In this document: piece after piece, positions 11,646-24,600 of the stretch | Position numbering within the stretch: the first letter of the stretch is position 1 | How the letters are laid out: every line of letters starts with the position of its first letter | Assembly: GCA_035772785.1 (NCBI GenBank) | Contig: JAOCPU010000001.1 | Coordinates: 1,178,001 to 1,242,000 of the forward strand | Length of the DNA: 64,000 bases | Reading direction: 5' to 3' | Origin: Phlebiopsis flavidoalba | Taxonomy: Eukaryota > Basidiomycota > Agaricomycetes > Polyporales > Phanerochaetaceae | The notes under the pieces: generated by a model | Told to the model about the DNA's origin: nothing | Databases searched by the model: none | The model's input: only the letters and a program-made list of their open reading frames with translations | Position numbers and translations under genes: made by a program

Positions 11646-14600
11646 CTACTGGACGAGGTTTGTAACCCATGGGTGCTTGAGTATCACTCGGCACATAAAG
11701 CAGAAGGCCGGGCTTCGTGGTTGAGCTCGAAGCCGTGAGCTGAAGAGGAAAGTTCTCGGCCTCCGGGGAAATATCTGGTGGGATCGAGGGCTTCGTCGCT
11801 CATGCCAATCTACAACAAATGTTAAGCAAAAGCATCGGGAAGACGTGTATGCTGGATGGAACATACCTTGAAGATGGCCTGCATCTGCGATAGTTGTGGA
11901 TACTGCGGGGTGCTCGCCGGTCAGCATCTCCACGACCAAAACAACCAACACTCCAGATATCAGCCTTCTCTGGGTATATGCTGTTTGCTTGACAACCTCC
12001 GGAGCCATCCGAACACGCCGAGCCTTGCAGAGATGGACTGGTTGGGCTCGGTTGCCAGTCATCAAGTCTTTAACAAGCGGGACCATCAGTAAACTGAATA
12101 GCTAAAGTCCTCTCTTATACGCACTGTCTTCAACCTTTCTTCGAGATACCGAAGTCCGAAATGCTTGATGCCTCCTTTGTTATCCACCAGCATGTTTTGC
12201 TCCCTTGATGTCTCGGTGATGATGTCGCGTTCATGAAGATAGTTGAGTCCGAGCAGAATCTGCCGCACCCCCAGTTTTGCGAACGAGTGGCTGCTCCATG
12301 GTGCGGCGCCGTAGTTGCGGAGGAGGTGAGGTCACGGAACCGCCGGGGACGTACTCCAGGAAAATGTTGAGATGGTCATCATCGATACAAGACGCTGGCA
12401 AACAATGAGCTGATAGTATGGAAAGAAGAATGATCGGCACTTACAGAATGAAGGTACTGGGGGACAATGTTCTCGTGTCTGGATGCTCCTTGAGCAGCTC
12501 AATCTCATGTTCTAGAGCACTGAGCATGCTCTTCTTGCGTTCCTCATCGGAGCGGTACCCGAAGGCAATTCGACTTGCTTAACTAAGGCCATCAACAGAC
12601 GCCACAGTAGCAGCGTCCATCCATACCCAAGTAAACCTTTCCAAAGGAGCCGGAACCGACGAGAGCACCCTTGATCCACTTGATAGTTTTCTCTGTAGGC
12701 TTCAGACATGGAATGCTGTATACGTCCTGGAAAAAGGTCAGACACATACCTCCTCGAGATGTTATCAGGGCCTTGCCCGTCCCCTCTTCGTCTGTCAAGG
12801 TACCCTCAGTACCCTCCTCTTCCTCCTCCTCATCAAACTCTTCTCGTCTTCATCTCCCCCCCCCCCCCCCTCCTCAATACTCTTCCTCCTCTTCTCTCTC
12901 GTCCTTCAGGGACCTCCCTGATGCTCTGAGTATCTGCATCCACTCGACTCAACAGCCGTCCCCCCCCAGTCCTCAGTCTCCGTATCCGATGACTCCTTCG
13001 ATCCCGTACCCTCCTGCCTGCTCTCTACTTCGGTCAGTAATCTGCGTCTACAGTAAGCATGCTAGCTGGTTATCAGACACGTCTCGTTTGCTTCTCAGCT
13101 CCTGAATATAGCTCATGCGCATTCGAAGACGCGAACAGACATCGCGAACCCGGCCTCGAGCCCGAGCGGGGGGTGCGAGAGAGTTCAGCGACTCGGACAG
13201 CGTCTCGAGGAGAACGCGACGGGCGGCAGGAACAACGGGGGGGGGGCGCGACATGCGCTTCTCCTCCTTCGACGTCGTCCCACTCGCGCTCGGGTCGCCG
13301 CCTTCGAGCGGGCGACCCTCCTCGTTCGAGACAGGACACGCGCGGGGGATGTGCCGGGGGTATCGTCGGGGACAGGCGGGGGCGGGGACGGCGGCGGAGG
13401 CTGGGGACGCGACGCTCATGCGGCTCGCGACCAGAGTTGCGCGCGGAGCCGCGGGTGCTGACGGAGAAGCGGGACTGGGCGTGGCGGGTTGAAGGGACAT
13501 GATGCTGTCGCGGCGCGCGCGACGAGACGAGCGTCGGGTTGCGCATCATGCTCCCTGCCGCCGCGTGCGCTCGAGCACCTTCTTCTCCGTGTTCGGGAAG
13601 TACTCCGCCCAGGTGTGTCGTGATGAGGCTCGCTGGGCGGCCGCTGGCCGAAGTTAGTTGCGCAGCTTGCCTTTCTTGTTCGGGGCTTTTGGATGACGGG
13701 CTTTCTTGTGCGCTGGGCATAGAGGCTGCACTTGGCGGGGCCCATCGGGATATTGTACGCCGAGCCCGCTGAGGATACTGACTGAGCTGGCACGCTTGAA
13801 GGCCTTTGTTCCAGGAGTAGGGCCTGAGCAGGGTCTGTGGGTGGTAGAAGAGATTCATTGATAGTGTCCGTGCTGCTGGAAGCCTTGGGAACGCGGTGAG
13901 ATATGGTACTGGGTGGTGCTTGCTCTTGAACGCTTGAACTGGCGAATTGTAAGACTCCCCGTCTTTTCGCGTACGGGCTCATCATGGAGGCGAGGCGTGG
14001 CAGATGGATAACAGCTGCGATTCTGACAACGGAGAGCCTATGAAAAGCAGTATACTGATTAACTGATGGGAATTCCGTGGACAATGGGATGGAACTCACG
14101 ATCACCACCGAGATCGGTGTAGACAGCCCACCCGTCGACAGTGAGCACCACCATCCACACTTTTCTACATGGTGGCGAATGCGCTAACTATCCTCGTCGG
14201 AACTCCTCAGCTTCTTCAACCGCCCTCTCCAATAATCTCGGCGCCACCCGAAACAATCCCACACCTGAATCATCGACGACTTTCCGCTTTCCGGCATCGT
14301 GAACTTGATGACCTTTCGCCTGATATCATCCAGCGACGGCGCATGCGACGACGGGGGTGTTGGGCCGGTTGGGAACGCACACCGAGGCGGAAACGAGCCC
14401 GAGTGCGACGGTCGGCGGCGACGGCCGTCGACTCCGCCCAGCGCCTGTGCGGCGTTGGAACGACTCCGCGAATTGGGCGACAGCGGCCGACTGCTGCGGT
14501 CCCTGCAGAGCGCGTGTACGGGTGCGTGCCGGAGCCCGTGTTTGTAGCGGAGCGGTCGTCTTCGGGAGGCGAGGGGCGCCTGGCCGGCGGCACAGGACAG

Positions 14601-15677
14601 TGCGCGCGCGCGTGGTTCTCGTTCGGCGAGCGAGTGATGTTGCGGTTCGGAGATCTGGCTGTTTTCTGCAGTGGGGAGGGCGAGCGCACGGGGCTGGGCC
14701 CCGCCGGGGGTCTAGGCGGTCGCCGAGAAGGGCTGTTGGGGGCGGTGGAGGGGAGGGGCTGGCTTGTGTATGAATAGGCGGGCGGTTCGGAGAGGGTGGG
14801 GGTTTTTCTGCGACCGGACAGTTGGCCTGTTGGCGGGACGCAATGAGCGCGGTGCCGGGCGTCCATTCGGAGGAGGGGGACGGTTGAGTGCGGGGAGGAG
14901 GCGGCAGAGGCGGGAGGCCCATGCCTCCCGCTGGGGTGTATGCACCGAAGACCCATTATTTGAGCTTGGTAATGGAAGTGGTGTCGCACAGACGATACGG
15001 TTACGAGCAGAGTCTTGTCCTCCCGCACAAGACGATGGGAGGCTATCTGAGCCTGCCGTTTGGTGTGAGATGCAACTGGGGCGCAGGCCGCCCGTTGTCG
15101 AGCCTGCGTGGACCAGCATGGCGTGTCGAGGGCGAGGGGGCGGTCCCCGCGTCGCTGCCCACACTGCCGTTGCGCCCGTGTTCCTGGGCCCGAGGACGGT
15201 TGGTGATAGAGTTTAATGCGCTCGCATGCGACGAGCACTTTTGCCGGAGTGCCTTTACGCCTGCAAACAATCCTGATCCTGTCCCCCGACGGTGAAGACC
15301 CCCATCTCCTTCAGGGTCGCCTGGTCGAGCTCGAGCAGCACGTCGCCGCGTATGTCGTTCGTCCGAAAGACTGGCGAAGTGGTGCGGCACTTGATGCTCG
15401 CGAGCCAGGGCACCCGACGTGCCCGTCGTTCCAGGTTCTCAGGTACCTCACGCCGAAAGTCATCCCTGGCGGGTGGTGCTCCCCATGTGTCCAGCGACAC
15501 GTTCATGTTCATGGAGGTCGGGGTGCTGGGCTGTGCAGGGCTGGGACTGGCCGGCCGCATATCGGCTTTGCACTGCTCATCCCAAACGAGGGCCCAAGGT
15601 CGCCGGCCCTGCTGGATCATGAACGTGGCTGCGTGGGGAGGATGGAGATGACGCTTGAGAGGTCGGTTGAGATGCAT
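11646..15677 (-). CDS. STE11: Ste11-type MAP kinase kinase kinase
   Basis: MAPKKK of the mating/filamentation pathway, with the SAM-RA-kinase layout of Ste11/Byr2/Kpp4. Reading the minus strand: near 15400-15300 a SAM domain ends DIRGDVLLELDQATLKEMG. A long Pro/Ser/Arg-rich region follows. At about 14330-14220 an RA-like segment reads DDIRRKVIKFTMPESGKS. The kinase begins WIKGALVGSGSFGKVYLGMD near 12690 (Gly loop), then MAVKQVELPSG (catalytic Lys). It continues with HLNIFLEYVPGGSVTS, ILLGLNYLHERDII, HRDIKGAN and SDFGISKK (both visible only after undoing insertions), MAPEVVKQTAYTQ and VEMLTGEHP. It ends LKHPWVTNLVQ with stop at 11646-11648. The N-terminal start at 15677 is the first in-frame Met and may be too short. 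An acidic linker and a G15 run (coding strand) lie just before the kinase domain. Confidence 0.83.
12808..12910. repeat. Pyrimidine-rich low-complexity tract with C15 run
   Basis: The plus strand is made of CCT/TCC/CTT units with a run of 15 C at 12856-12870. On the coding (minus) strand of the MAPKKK it is purine-rich and would encode an acidic Glu/Asp/Gly linker just before the kinase domain. Slippage or sequencing error is likely here. Confidence 0.7.
13237..13246. repeat. G10 homopolymer inside MAPKKK gene
   Basis: Ten consecutive G on the plus strand within the Pro/Ser-rich region of the minus-strand MAPKKK, where it would encode Pro. Frame continuity is lost around it. Confidence 0.7.
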
Positions 15678-18662
15678 CGTCTGGGGCGTGATGAAGAGAG
15701 TTTTCAGCGTTCATAAAGACTGCAGCCATTGTATCATGCAGGGGTATCAGATGAAGTGAGATGGGATATGATACTGTAGTGTTCGTATGTCGTTAGCCGT
15801 GAGATGCGCCGCGTTTCAGATGAGAAAGGGAAAAGAGCCTCCGCAAGAACCAGGCAGAGGGATCGTCGACGAAGGAAGAGTGCTCGACCGGTCGAGAGTG
15901 CTTGCAAGGGGACAAAGGCAGGAAAGAACGGAGAGAAACTGTGTACAAGCGGAGACCTGAGAGAGATGGATAGGACAAAGCTTCAGCGTCTTGACCAATT
16001 ATTGTTACCTTCCAGGACCATAAGAAGACTGACAGACCTGAGAACCCCTTGCTGCTTCAAGACTGCTCCCGCTATCGCCGAATTATCCTCCAGTCCGCCC
16101 TGAGCCGCTCCAGAATGTGGTGAGTACGAATGTAGTAGCTGCGTTTGCGAGGAAAAAAACGCTGGCTGCGTTGCCGGGGATACCTCACGTGAGCCTACTT
16201 GGGCCAGACTGTCAATGCACGCAAGGTTGCACTGGATGAGTCACGAGGGAGAAACGAACGAGCTTCAGGGACACCGGGGCTAATATACGAGAATTAAAAC
16301 CCGGTTCAATCAACGACCCGTGTCTTGGTTGTCGAGGAAAACACAGCCCGCAACGCGCGAACTCTTTGAGCGCAACTCGAAAACGCCGGTCTCCAGAGTT
16401 CTCACCAGGGAAAACGACCTTCGGTCAATGTCGCTCAAGCTCGAAGTAGAAGATTTACTACTCGTAGTCAAAGTCACCATGGTGCTGTCATGATGACTGC
16501 AGTCAAGAAGTAATCGTTCATTTACTCCTTGAAAGCTGTCTGCGGGTCGCGTAACTACGCACGCGTTAGTTGATCGCTCGGCCGCGCCCGGCGATGTTCA
16601 ATGGCTACGGCGTTCGTGTGCGAGAGACTCACTTTTTTCGTGATTCATCAATATTTCTGCAGTCTGAAGTGTCACAGCGCCACGCTCGGTGCATGAGATA
16701 CTTTTCCACGAATGGGTCCAGACAACGCTGTGCTAGGCACCATTACTCAAGTGTTTGGACATAAAGTGTCACTGTCTATGTTAGATATCCTACGCTGGAT
16801 GTGCTCATGCACTGAATATGACATTGAGAGTCAACTGGCCAGCTCATTTCCGCAACAAAGCGCCGCCGCCGAAAGGAGATGTCAGCCAGTGATTTCATGA
16901 TGTCCTGAGGGCGACGATTGAATGTATGACAATGTCCTGGACGAACGACTGTTGATGACCATCGAGAAAGATATGCAACTGTCATTAGGTCGAACGTGGC
17001 TATGACATAGCCATGTTCGTTCGACCTCATGTGACAGGTCTTCCGTGCGATTATATGGTCAGATAAATCACCAGGACGATTCCGGGATGGCTTCGATGAC
17101 CGAGTTGGTCTGAAGATGTGCTCGAGTAGGAGCATTCGGTACGCTCTGCTGCTGAAGCGCCCCTCAGGCGGGGCTGAGCTTTTGAAACCGACTTCTGTCA
17201 AGATAAGGATGAGATACCGGAATTGTACCTTGTCCAATCATCTGACGAAGACTTACCTCGCTGTTCGGGAGATTGTCGTAGAACGATGCCGTGAACGCGA
17301 CTTCTGTGATTCAACGCCGACCTTTTCTCAACGCGGTGCTGTGGTCACAGAGGAGTCAGCGCAAGACGTGGCAACTTTATTATGTACTCCACCTTTGAGC
17401 TGATTGCTAGACTTTGCAGACAATGCACCTAGTCTGTCTGCCTATCCACGAACAGAATTATAAAGTGCATGGACACGCTAACCGTGGACACAAGCAGCGG
17501 TCGTTATATAGAGCAGTAGGTCAGCGTGCGTGAGTGGACGGCGATGTCGATATCATTGTGTTGGTGGCAAGGAGAAAGGATGATAAAAAGTTGGTGCGCA
17601 CCAATGACAGCTTTGAACGCTCACGCTCACGATGCGCGTCCGGATCGAGGAGCAAAGTTGGGACACGCAGATCATGCGAGCACTGCCCTGCGAGCGATAC
17701 TTTGGGCATCCGAGACCGTGCAAGCCAGAGGAGTGCGCATACCTTCCGAGACAGGCTCTGCTTCTCGTTTATAGAGTGCAGATTGCTTCCGTGCGGGTTT
17801 CGGTGGTCGCCCGTACGGGGGAGTTCAATTCGCCCGGACGACTAATGGGAAGATAACAGCTGCTGGGATCGGGTCGACGGACCAGCTTGGCAGGCTAACC
17901 GCCAGCAAAATAGCAACCCTTGATTGCGATAGTCACTGGTTGTGTACGATGCAGGCCGAGAGAGAGGATTAGAGGCCTGTGTATTCTTCTTTTATTTTTT
18001 TCTCGTTGGAAAGCCCCTCTCCCACGGCGTACGTAGTAGGGTTTGGAGCGTCTCCCATACTGTCCCGAGACCCAAGTCCGCCGATGGGGTCTCGGACTCG
18101 GAGTCGGTGGGACATCGTTGGGCCGTTTTGTGCGTCGTGGGGCAGTGAGAGCAAAGATAATAGTAGACATGAACCGCCTTGTGGCCTCCGCAGACCGACG
18201 CAGGACAGGAGGAGGATGACCGCGGGGCAGGCTGTCCGCCGCAGCGGTTGTCGCGAATTTTTGTCGGACAGGCACGAGAGGAACTGGCGCGGCCGCGAGG
18301 GCCATCGTTCTGGCCGAGCGGGCGCCTGTTGCGGTGCCGGGGCGGCGTCTGGACCCCGCTGGGGAGGGAAAACGAATAAAACGAGGTCAGCGTGATCCCT
18401 CCTCAACGCCTTTCCTCCACCTTACTTAGACCGACCTCACGACGTGCGGCCCTCGCCCTGCCCTACAGAACACATCCCGGCCCCGTTTAATTGCAGGCAG
18501 GATCGCTTTCCGCCTCTCTTCGCTCCTTTTTCTTCCTCCAAAGCGTCTCGCCCTCGCGCGAGCGGTCTAAAGTCTCCGACAACCCCTCGCGAATCAGCAA
18601 ATACGGTCTGCGCCATACTGCCACACGGCACCGTTCTAGGGTCTATGTTTTTCCGCTCGATC
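15678..18662. other. Long region with no recognised gene
   Basis: About 3 kb between the start of the MAPKKK (minus) and the likely start of the glucan synthase (plus), so it is a divergent promoter region. It may also hold missed 5' exons of the MAPKKK. Short frames exist on both strands but none shows a conserved motif. The stretch 17900-18600 is GC-rich and ends in a C/T-rich leader-like segment. It contains the palindrome at 16987-17027. I could not identify a protein or RNA gene. Confidence 0.4.
16987..17027. repeat. Imperfect palindrome (hairpin)
   Basis: The left arm 16987-17004 pairs with the right arm 17006-17027. The outer 9 bp (AGGTCGAAC with GTTCGACCT) and the inner 8 bp (TGGCTATG with CATAGCCA) match perfectly. 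The right arm carries a 4-bp duplication (GTTC) between them. The loop is a single base. It sits in the large divergent promoter region upstream of the glucan synthase. Confidence 0.75.
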
Positions 18663-21600
18663 ATGCGCAGCCATTTGCATGTCGCTGATTTAGCAGCCCT
18701 GGTACGACGGAGGTGGAAGAGTGTCCGTTCAGGGCTGCCTCGGACGGCGGGCGCGCTGGTCCAAGCGTCGCCTGATATCGCGACGACAGCTCACACGGAA
18801 TAACCACATCTCAACACCAACCAAAAACGCGGCAATCCCCCATCAGATAGTACTCCAGGCAACAAAAGCGCTCCGGTTCTGCTCCAGCTAACCACTCAAC
18901 TTCGCCTCGCACTGAACTGGCTGGGAGGATCCCTCTGTTACACTATCCCTCCTCGACCTAGAGTTCTCCGTATGTGGTGAATCCGAGCAACAATGACTAT
19001 TGTTGGGTTAGACCATGTACTACGGTGGAACTTGGCGTGGAGACTCAGATGCGTTTCGGTGGGTGATGTCGAAGGGTCTGGCCGCGAAGCTGGACTATTC
19101 TTGCAGGGAGCATGGGGTTTGTCCGCTGATATTTTCATCTTCTGATACAGCCGCTGTTTTGAACCATGCTTGGTGGCGAAGTTGACAGTAATGTCATCTC
19201 TGTGTGCGTCGGTTGATGGGCCGCTGCGCTCCAAGCGCGTTGCAGGTTCCTCTCCTCTTCGACTTTTCACGGTTCATGTGAACCCTCACTGGGTGGTACG
19301 CTCGGACTGTCAGGGGCAAACCCCAGGAGTACCTCTCGCGCTACCTACACAGCCTGTACTTCTCAGCCAGGCCAGCTCAGCTTGTCTCCCTATCCGCACT
19401 TTTTACCGGCAGTACTGCATGTGCTTCGTAGGTGAATTTCAACGGTCATCCTTGGGCCTTACTCCCGATGGGTGACATGGTGTTTGGATCGAATGGGGTA
19501 AGCAACACTCGATCTACATGGTCTTTCGCCACCACATCTGCTCGCGCTATGTCTATTCTCACCTGTTTCTACGACACCAATGATATCCACACTACCACGG
19601 CCCCGTTTCGATCTCTTCACGAGCAATGACGCAGTGTGGAAAAATCCACGCGACACAGCCCGGCGATATCTCCCCCCTTACAGTCTACTCCGCTGAATAC
19701 CACACAATCCCGGCTCTGGGTATTTTCGGTACGGCATAATTGCCTAAATTCCTACATAATATGTGTTTGTTACGGCACGCGCGCTCTCGCCTTTGTTCCC
19801 CTCTCTACCTCCCTCCCCTTTTTTTCATTCGCGCACATTCGCTGCCCTGCCTCTCCTTTGATAGATCGGTCCACACGCGGTCCACACACTTCCACACGCC
19901 TCCCCCTGTCAGTTTATATGCCAGCTCAGCTGCCAGCTCCTAGCCTTGGCTCAATGACGGCACACTTGATGGAAGACGTTAGGTTGGGGCGGCGGAGGTA
20001 TGTATGGAGTCGGAACCTTGTGACTAAATGTATTTGTGTTCGCCAGCTTCCAGCGGCTTTCGGTGTGCATCCACACTATTTGGCACACACCACCTCGTCC
20101 AGCTGTTCCTATTCTTTTTGTTTTTAGGCCCCGTCCGTGCAGGATCGTCGTCGTGAATGGGCGCTTACCTGTCCGGTCCATGGACAAACTGAACGAACTT
20201 ACGCCTGCCATGGCTATCCACCAGCAATGGATTTCAGATGCCATCCGTATCGTCAAAGGCCTACCCAGGTCCACTGGTCGAGACCCCCTTTGTGCACTTG
20301 CGGAATGGTGACCATCCAGCAGCGCGTGCCGGTGCCGCCGCTCTTGGGCAAGAAGAACTTCTTTATCTCCGGTGAACGTGAAGTCACTGTGGTGACTACT
20401 TCGGGTTGCTCTCTATCCCCAGGTAAGTATGTTGTCCCAAATATCAGAAAACCCGTATGTGCTTAATATTTCAGTGGACGCCGGTCGTACAAGTACCCCT
20501 ACCCAGAAGCCTAATACTTTCCTCCAAGCGGCATAACCTTACCCCCACCTGAGAACCATTTCTTCCTTCGCAATGCGCCTCTGAATGGACTCGACGGTGT
20601 CGCTTTCCACTACTCGATCTACCGCTCGCTCACCCCGCTTCCTCGGAATGGACGGTAACCTTCTCGTTGCGTACGACTGTTGACGTCAACTTCACTCACG
20701 GCGTGGACAACCAGATGTTCCAGAGTCAACGAACTTCCTGAACCCCCAGACCGGAAAGCTCGACCCCCGCCACATGTACGGCACGATGTAACTTCGACGT
20801 CTTCCGTTGGCGCTAGCTTGGGGACAACGGTACTCAACGTAGCGTGCTCGGAACATTCATTACGACCCTTGTCATGCCGGGTATCCCTCTGTTGTACTAC
20901 GGAGAGGAGCAGAACTTCTCCCTGTACGACACTAGCGCATCCAACTATCTCTACGGGTGAGTTATACTGTCAAACAAACCGCATATACCCGTCTCATCCT
21001 TTTCTACAGCCGTCAAGCGATGGATTCAGCAACAAGGCATGGCAGACGTCACGGCTGCTACCAGCTCGGTGACGACACAGTACTTCAACATGCCCCTTGG
21101 TAAGTCCATGATCGGCTGCCACACGATGACTGGAACTCCCTCGACCACTTCGATCCCACCACCGACTCTCGCCGCGTGTTGTTTGCTCGCTTTAACCAGC
21201 TGCGTTCGACCTACATACGGCCACCCCAAGGACCCCCCTCCAGGACGGTTTCAACTTGGTACAGCGTGGCAACTGGACGTATCAAATCCAACGACCCGGT
21301 TCAAACGACACGCCGACCGAGATGGGTCTCTGGTCCGTCTCGCGTTCAGGTATTGATGGTGTCAACCCGCTCAAGGGCACTGTCACGGCAATCAAATTTG
21401 GTTGCTGTACACGAACGAGAACCACACCCGGACATGGTGGAGTACGACTGCAAGGGCGACCTCTGGATTCCGTCCATTTCACCCTACGTCGCCGGCACCG
21501 TTGTGCGCAACCTGCTCGCGCCCTACCAGACCTACACGCTCGCCGAGTCGCTCTCGCCCTACTACAACGACAGCAAGGCCCCGTACTTCGGATGTCTGGC

Positions 21601-24600
21601 GTCCTTCGAGACCCAGCCGTTCGGTTTCCTTGCGCTTGTTCCCGATTGGCCACGAGTGGATCGGGCCGACGCCTGCGCTGACGGGCTTCCTCCCCGGCCA
21701 CGACGCGCGCGTCCCCCGCCGAGTCGTCCGACGCGAAACTCCACCTCTGTCGACATCACACTCGAGTTCAACGTCCCCCCGATGAGCTGCACCAGCGTGA
21801 CACAGTCTATCTCCTTCAACATGTCGTCTTCCGGACACGGCTCTACCCCCTCGATCTCGGGCACGCCCAACTGTTCAGTCCATCTCGAACCCTGTGTATT
21901 CGACGATTGTAGGCGCGGACGCGTCGCTCTGGTCGTGGTCCGCCACTCTCGTTCAACGTGCCCGACGGTATCCTCGAGATCCTCGTCAACAAACCCGACT
22001 AGCCAGGACGGCAACAACAGCACTGGCGTAAGTTTCTTCCCTTTCATTTTCATTTTACCAGTATTGCTTAGCATATATGCAGTCCAAAGGACCGCCTTCT
22101 GCTCCGCAAGGGCTCCTCGAAAGAACGTGATGGTCTTCCCTGAAAGCCGACTACGACGTGCCGAGTCGTTCGCGTACAGGCAACGGCCAGTACACGTTCA
22201 CCCACCAGGCCTTCGGCGCCGACAAGCTTTCGCTACTCGGCGAACTTTGGCCAGAATTTGGACCGAGTGGAGGAACTGGGAGGATGAGAACTACGACTAT
22301 CGATGCGAAGGAGTTCGAGGAAGGATTCTGGGAGGGACAGCATCTTATGGTGCAGTGTAAGTGTTGTCTGTATGATGATGCCGCGCGAGTGCAAGTGCTG
22401 ATGTGCGTTGTAGACTGGAGCGCACTCGCGTCGTCCGCCGCTGTGGGTTCCTGGGTTGTTCACGCCGATCGTGGGTACTCCAAACCCCGTCGCGTACCGC
22501 AGTTCCTCGCCCGTGGACCGTTCAACCAGTAGGGGGTTTCGATCAGGGTATTCCCGCACAGATGGAGCACAACGACGACGGCAAGTGGGAGCTTGAGATC
22601 CATGGCGACCTGGCCGACATTACGTGCAGCTGAAACGTCTGGGGCTACGACGATTACTACTACGGTGACGTCGACGCCGACGGTGTCCTCGACCGTCTCT
22701 CCGCCTAACACTGCCGCCCCCAACTACCTATAACAATGGTCTGACTCCGCCCGCACCCCTCACTTGGCATGGGCCCTGCTCGTTGACGACTCTACCATGA
22801 CATGGACTCTCGAGCCTCGTGGTCAGTGTCCGCCGTCGGCGCCATCATGTACGCACTGCTCCTCTCGATCCCTCTCATCACCACGGTACCCTCGTCCGTC
22901 GTTCATCTTTATGTGGTCGTTCTACGGCATCAAGTACAAACAAGTGGGGTGTCAAGCCTACCAAGGACCACAACTAAACCTACTTCCCCATCCTCGGTGC
23001 CCTCGGTCACAAGTCGAGCGCAAATGTCAGCAAAGGAGCACATGAGCGTGGATGCGAGAAGGTCTTTGGGACATCACGCGAAGAACACGGATATCATCGG
23101 TTGCCCTGAGGACAAGAACAAGCGTCGTAAGGTCCTCATCGCGACCCTCGAGTACGAGATTATCGACTGGAAGCTCAAGGTCAAGATTGGTGGTCTCGGT
23201 GTCATGTCCAGTTTGATGGGCAAGGCGATGACGGATGTCGACCTCATCTGGGTTGTTCCCCCAAAGTCAAGGATCTCGAGTACCCGCCTGTGTGAGCCTT
23301 CGGACCCCCATCGAAGTCATCATCTTCGGCGAGCCGTACCTCATCGAGGTTGAGGACCCACGTCCTGGACAACATTACCTACGTCATTCTCGACAGCCCG
23401 GTGTTCCGTGCGCAGACCAAGGCCGACCCGTACCCCGCTCGCCTATGGACGATACTCAGCTCTCGCCATCTTCTACTCGACTTGGAACCAGGCAATCATC
23501 GCCGCCACCGTCCGCCGCCACCCGCTCATCGACATCTACCCACGTCAACGATTACCACGGTGCCCTCGCGCCCATCTACCTCTTGCCACAAGGTCCTCCC
23601 GTTCTGCTTGTCTCTGCAGCAACGCCGAGTTCCAGGGTCTCTGGCCGCTCCGTACCAAGGCAGGAGATGAAAGGGAAGTCTGCTCTGCATTCAACATCAG
23701 CAAGGAGCACTGCAACGAAGTATGTGCAGTTCGGTAACACGTTCAACTTGCTCCATGCCGCGGCGTCCTTCAATCAGTGTGCACCAGAAGTCGATCGGTG
23801 TCGCCGGTGTGTCCGACAAGTACGGTAAGCGTTCGTGGGTGGCCCGGTACCGCCTCCACCGCCCTCTGGACGCTCAAGCACGTCGACTCTCTGCCTAACC
23901 CCGACCCCACGGATATCGTTTCTGCCCTCGACAGAGAACCCGATCGCGCTGCGCGACATCAAGATTGACCAGGCGGGCGGAGGCCGAACGGCCCGAGCAT
24001 AAGCGCCAGGCGCAGGAGTGGGCGGGCATCAAGCAGGACCCCAATGCCGATCTGTTTTGTGTTCGTGCGGTCGGTTGGTCCAACGCAGAAGGGTGTCGAT
24101 CTCATTGCCGATGTTATGCCATCTCTGTACGTTGTTCGCCGTTTCCGAGCTTCTTGTATTGACCATTCGTTTAGCAGCCTCGACAAGCGCCCCTCGATCC
24201 AGCTCATCACTGTCGGTCCCGTCATCGACTTGTACGGTCGGTTCGCCGCCGAGAAGACTTAACCGTCTCATGGAAATGTATCCCGACCGCGTCTACTCCA
24301 AGCCCGAGTTCACGGCTTTGGCCACCCTAACCTGTTCAGTGGTGCCGACTTTGCGCTCATCCCGTCGCGTGACGAGCCGTTCTGGGTCTCGTCGCTGTCG
24401 AGTTCGGTCGTAGAGGGGTGCCCTTGGTGTTGGTTCGCGTCTCGGTGGTCTCGGTTTGATGCCCGGTTGGGTAAGTACCCTTGAGTACTACGCGGAACAC
24501 TTTGCTCACAATTGGTTCGCAGTGGTTCCCTGTCGAGTCCATGTCTACGGAGCACTATGATGTCGCAATTGACGAAGACGATCAAGATGGCCTTGAAGTC

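Noticed and set aside
14270..15238. 322-residue minus-strand frame
   Set aside because: Not a separate gene. It lies between the SAM and RA parts of the MAPKKK, partly in another frame; its Pro/Ser/Arg composition is just the linker of that gene.
21176..22360. 394-residue plus-strand frame
   Set aside because: It is a mixture of true and shifted frame within the glucan synthase; only parts match the family, so it is not an independent protein.
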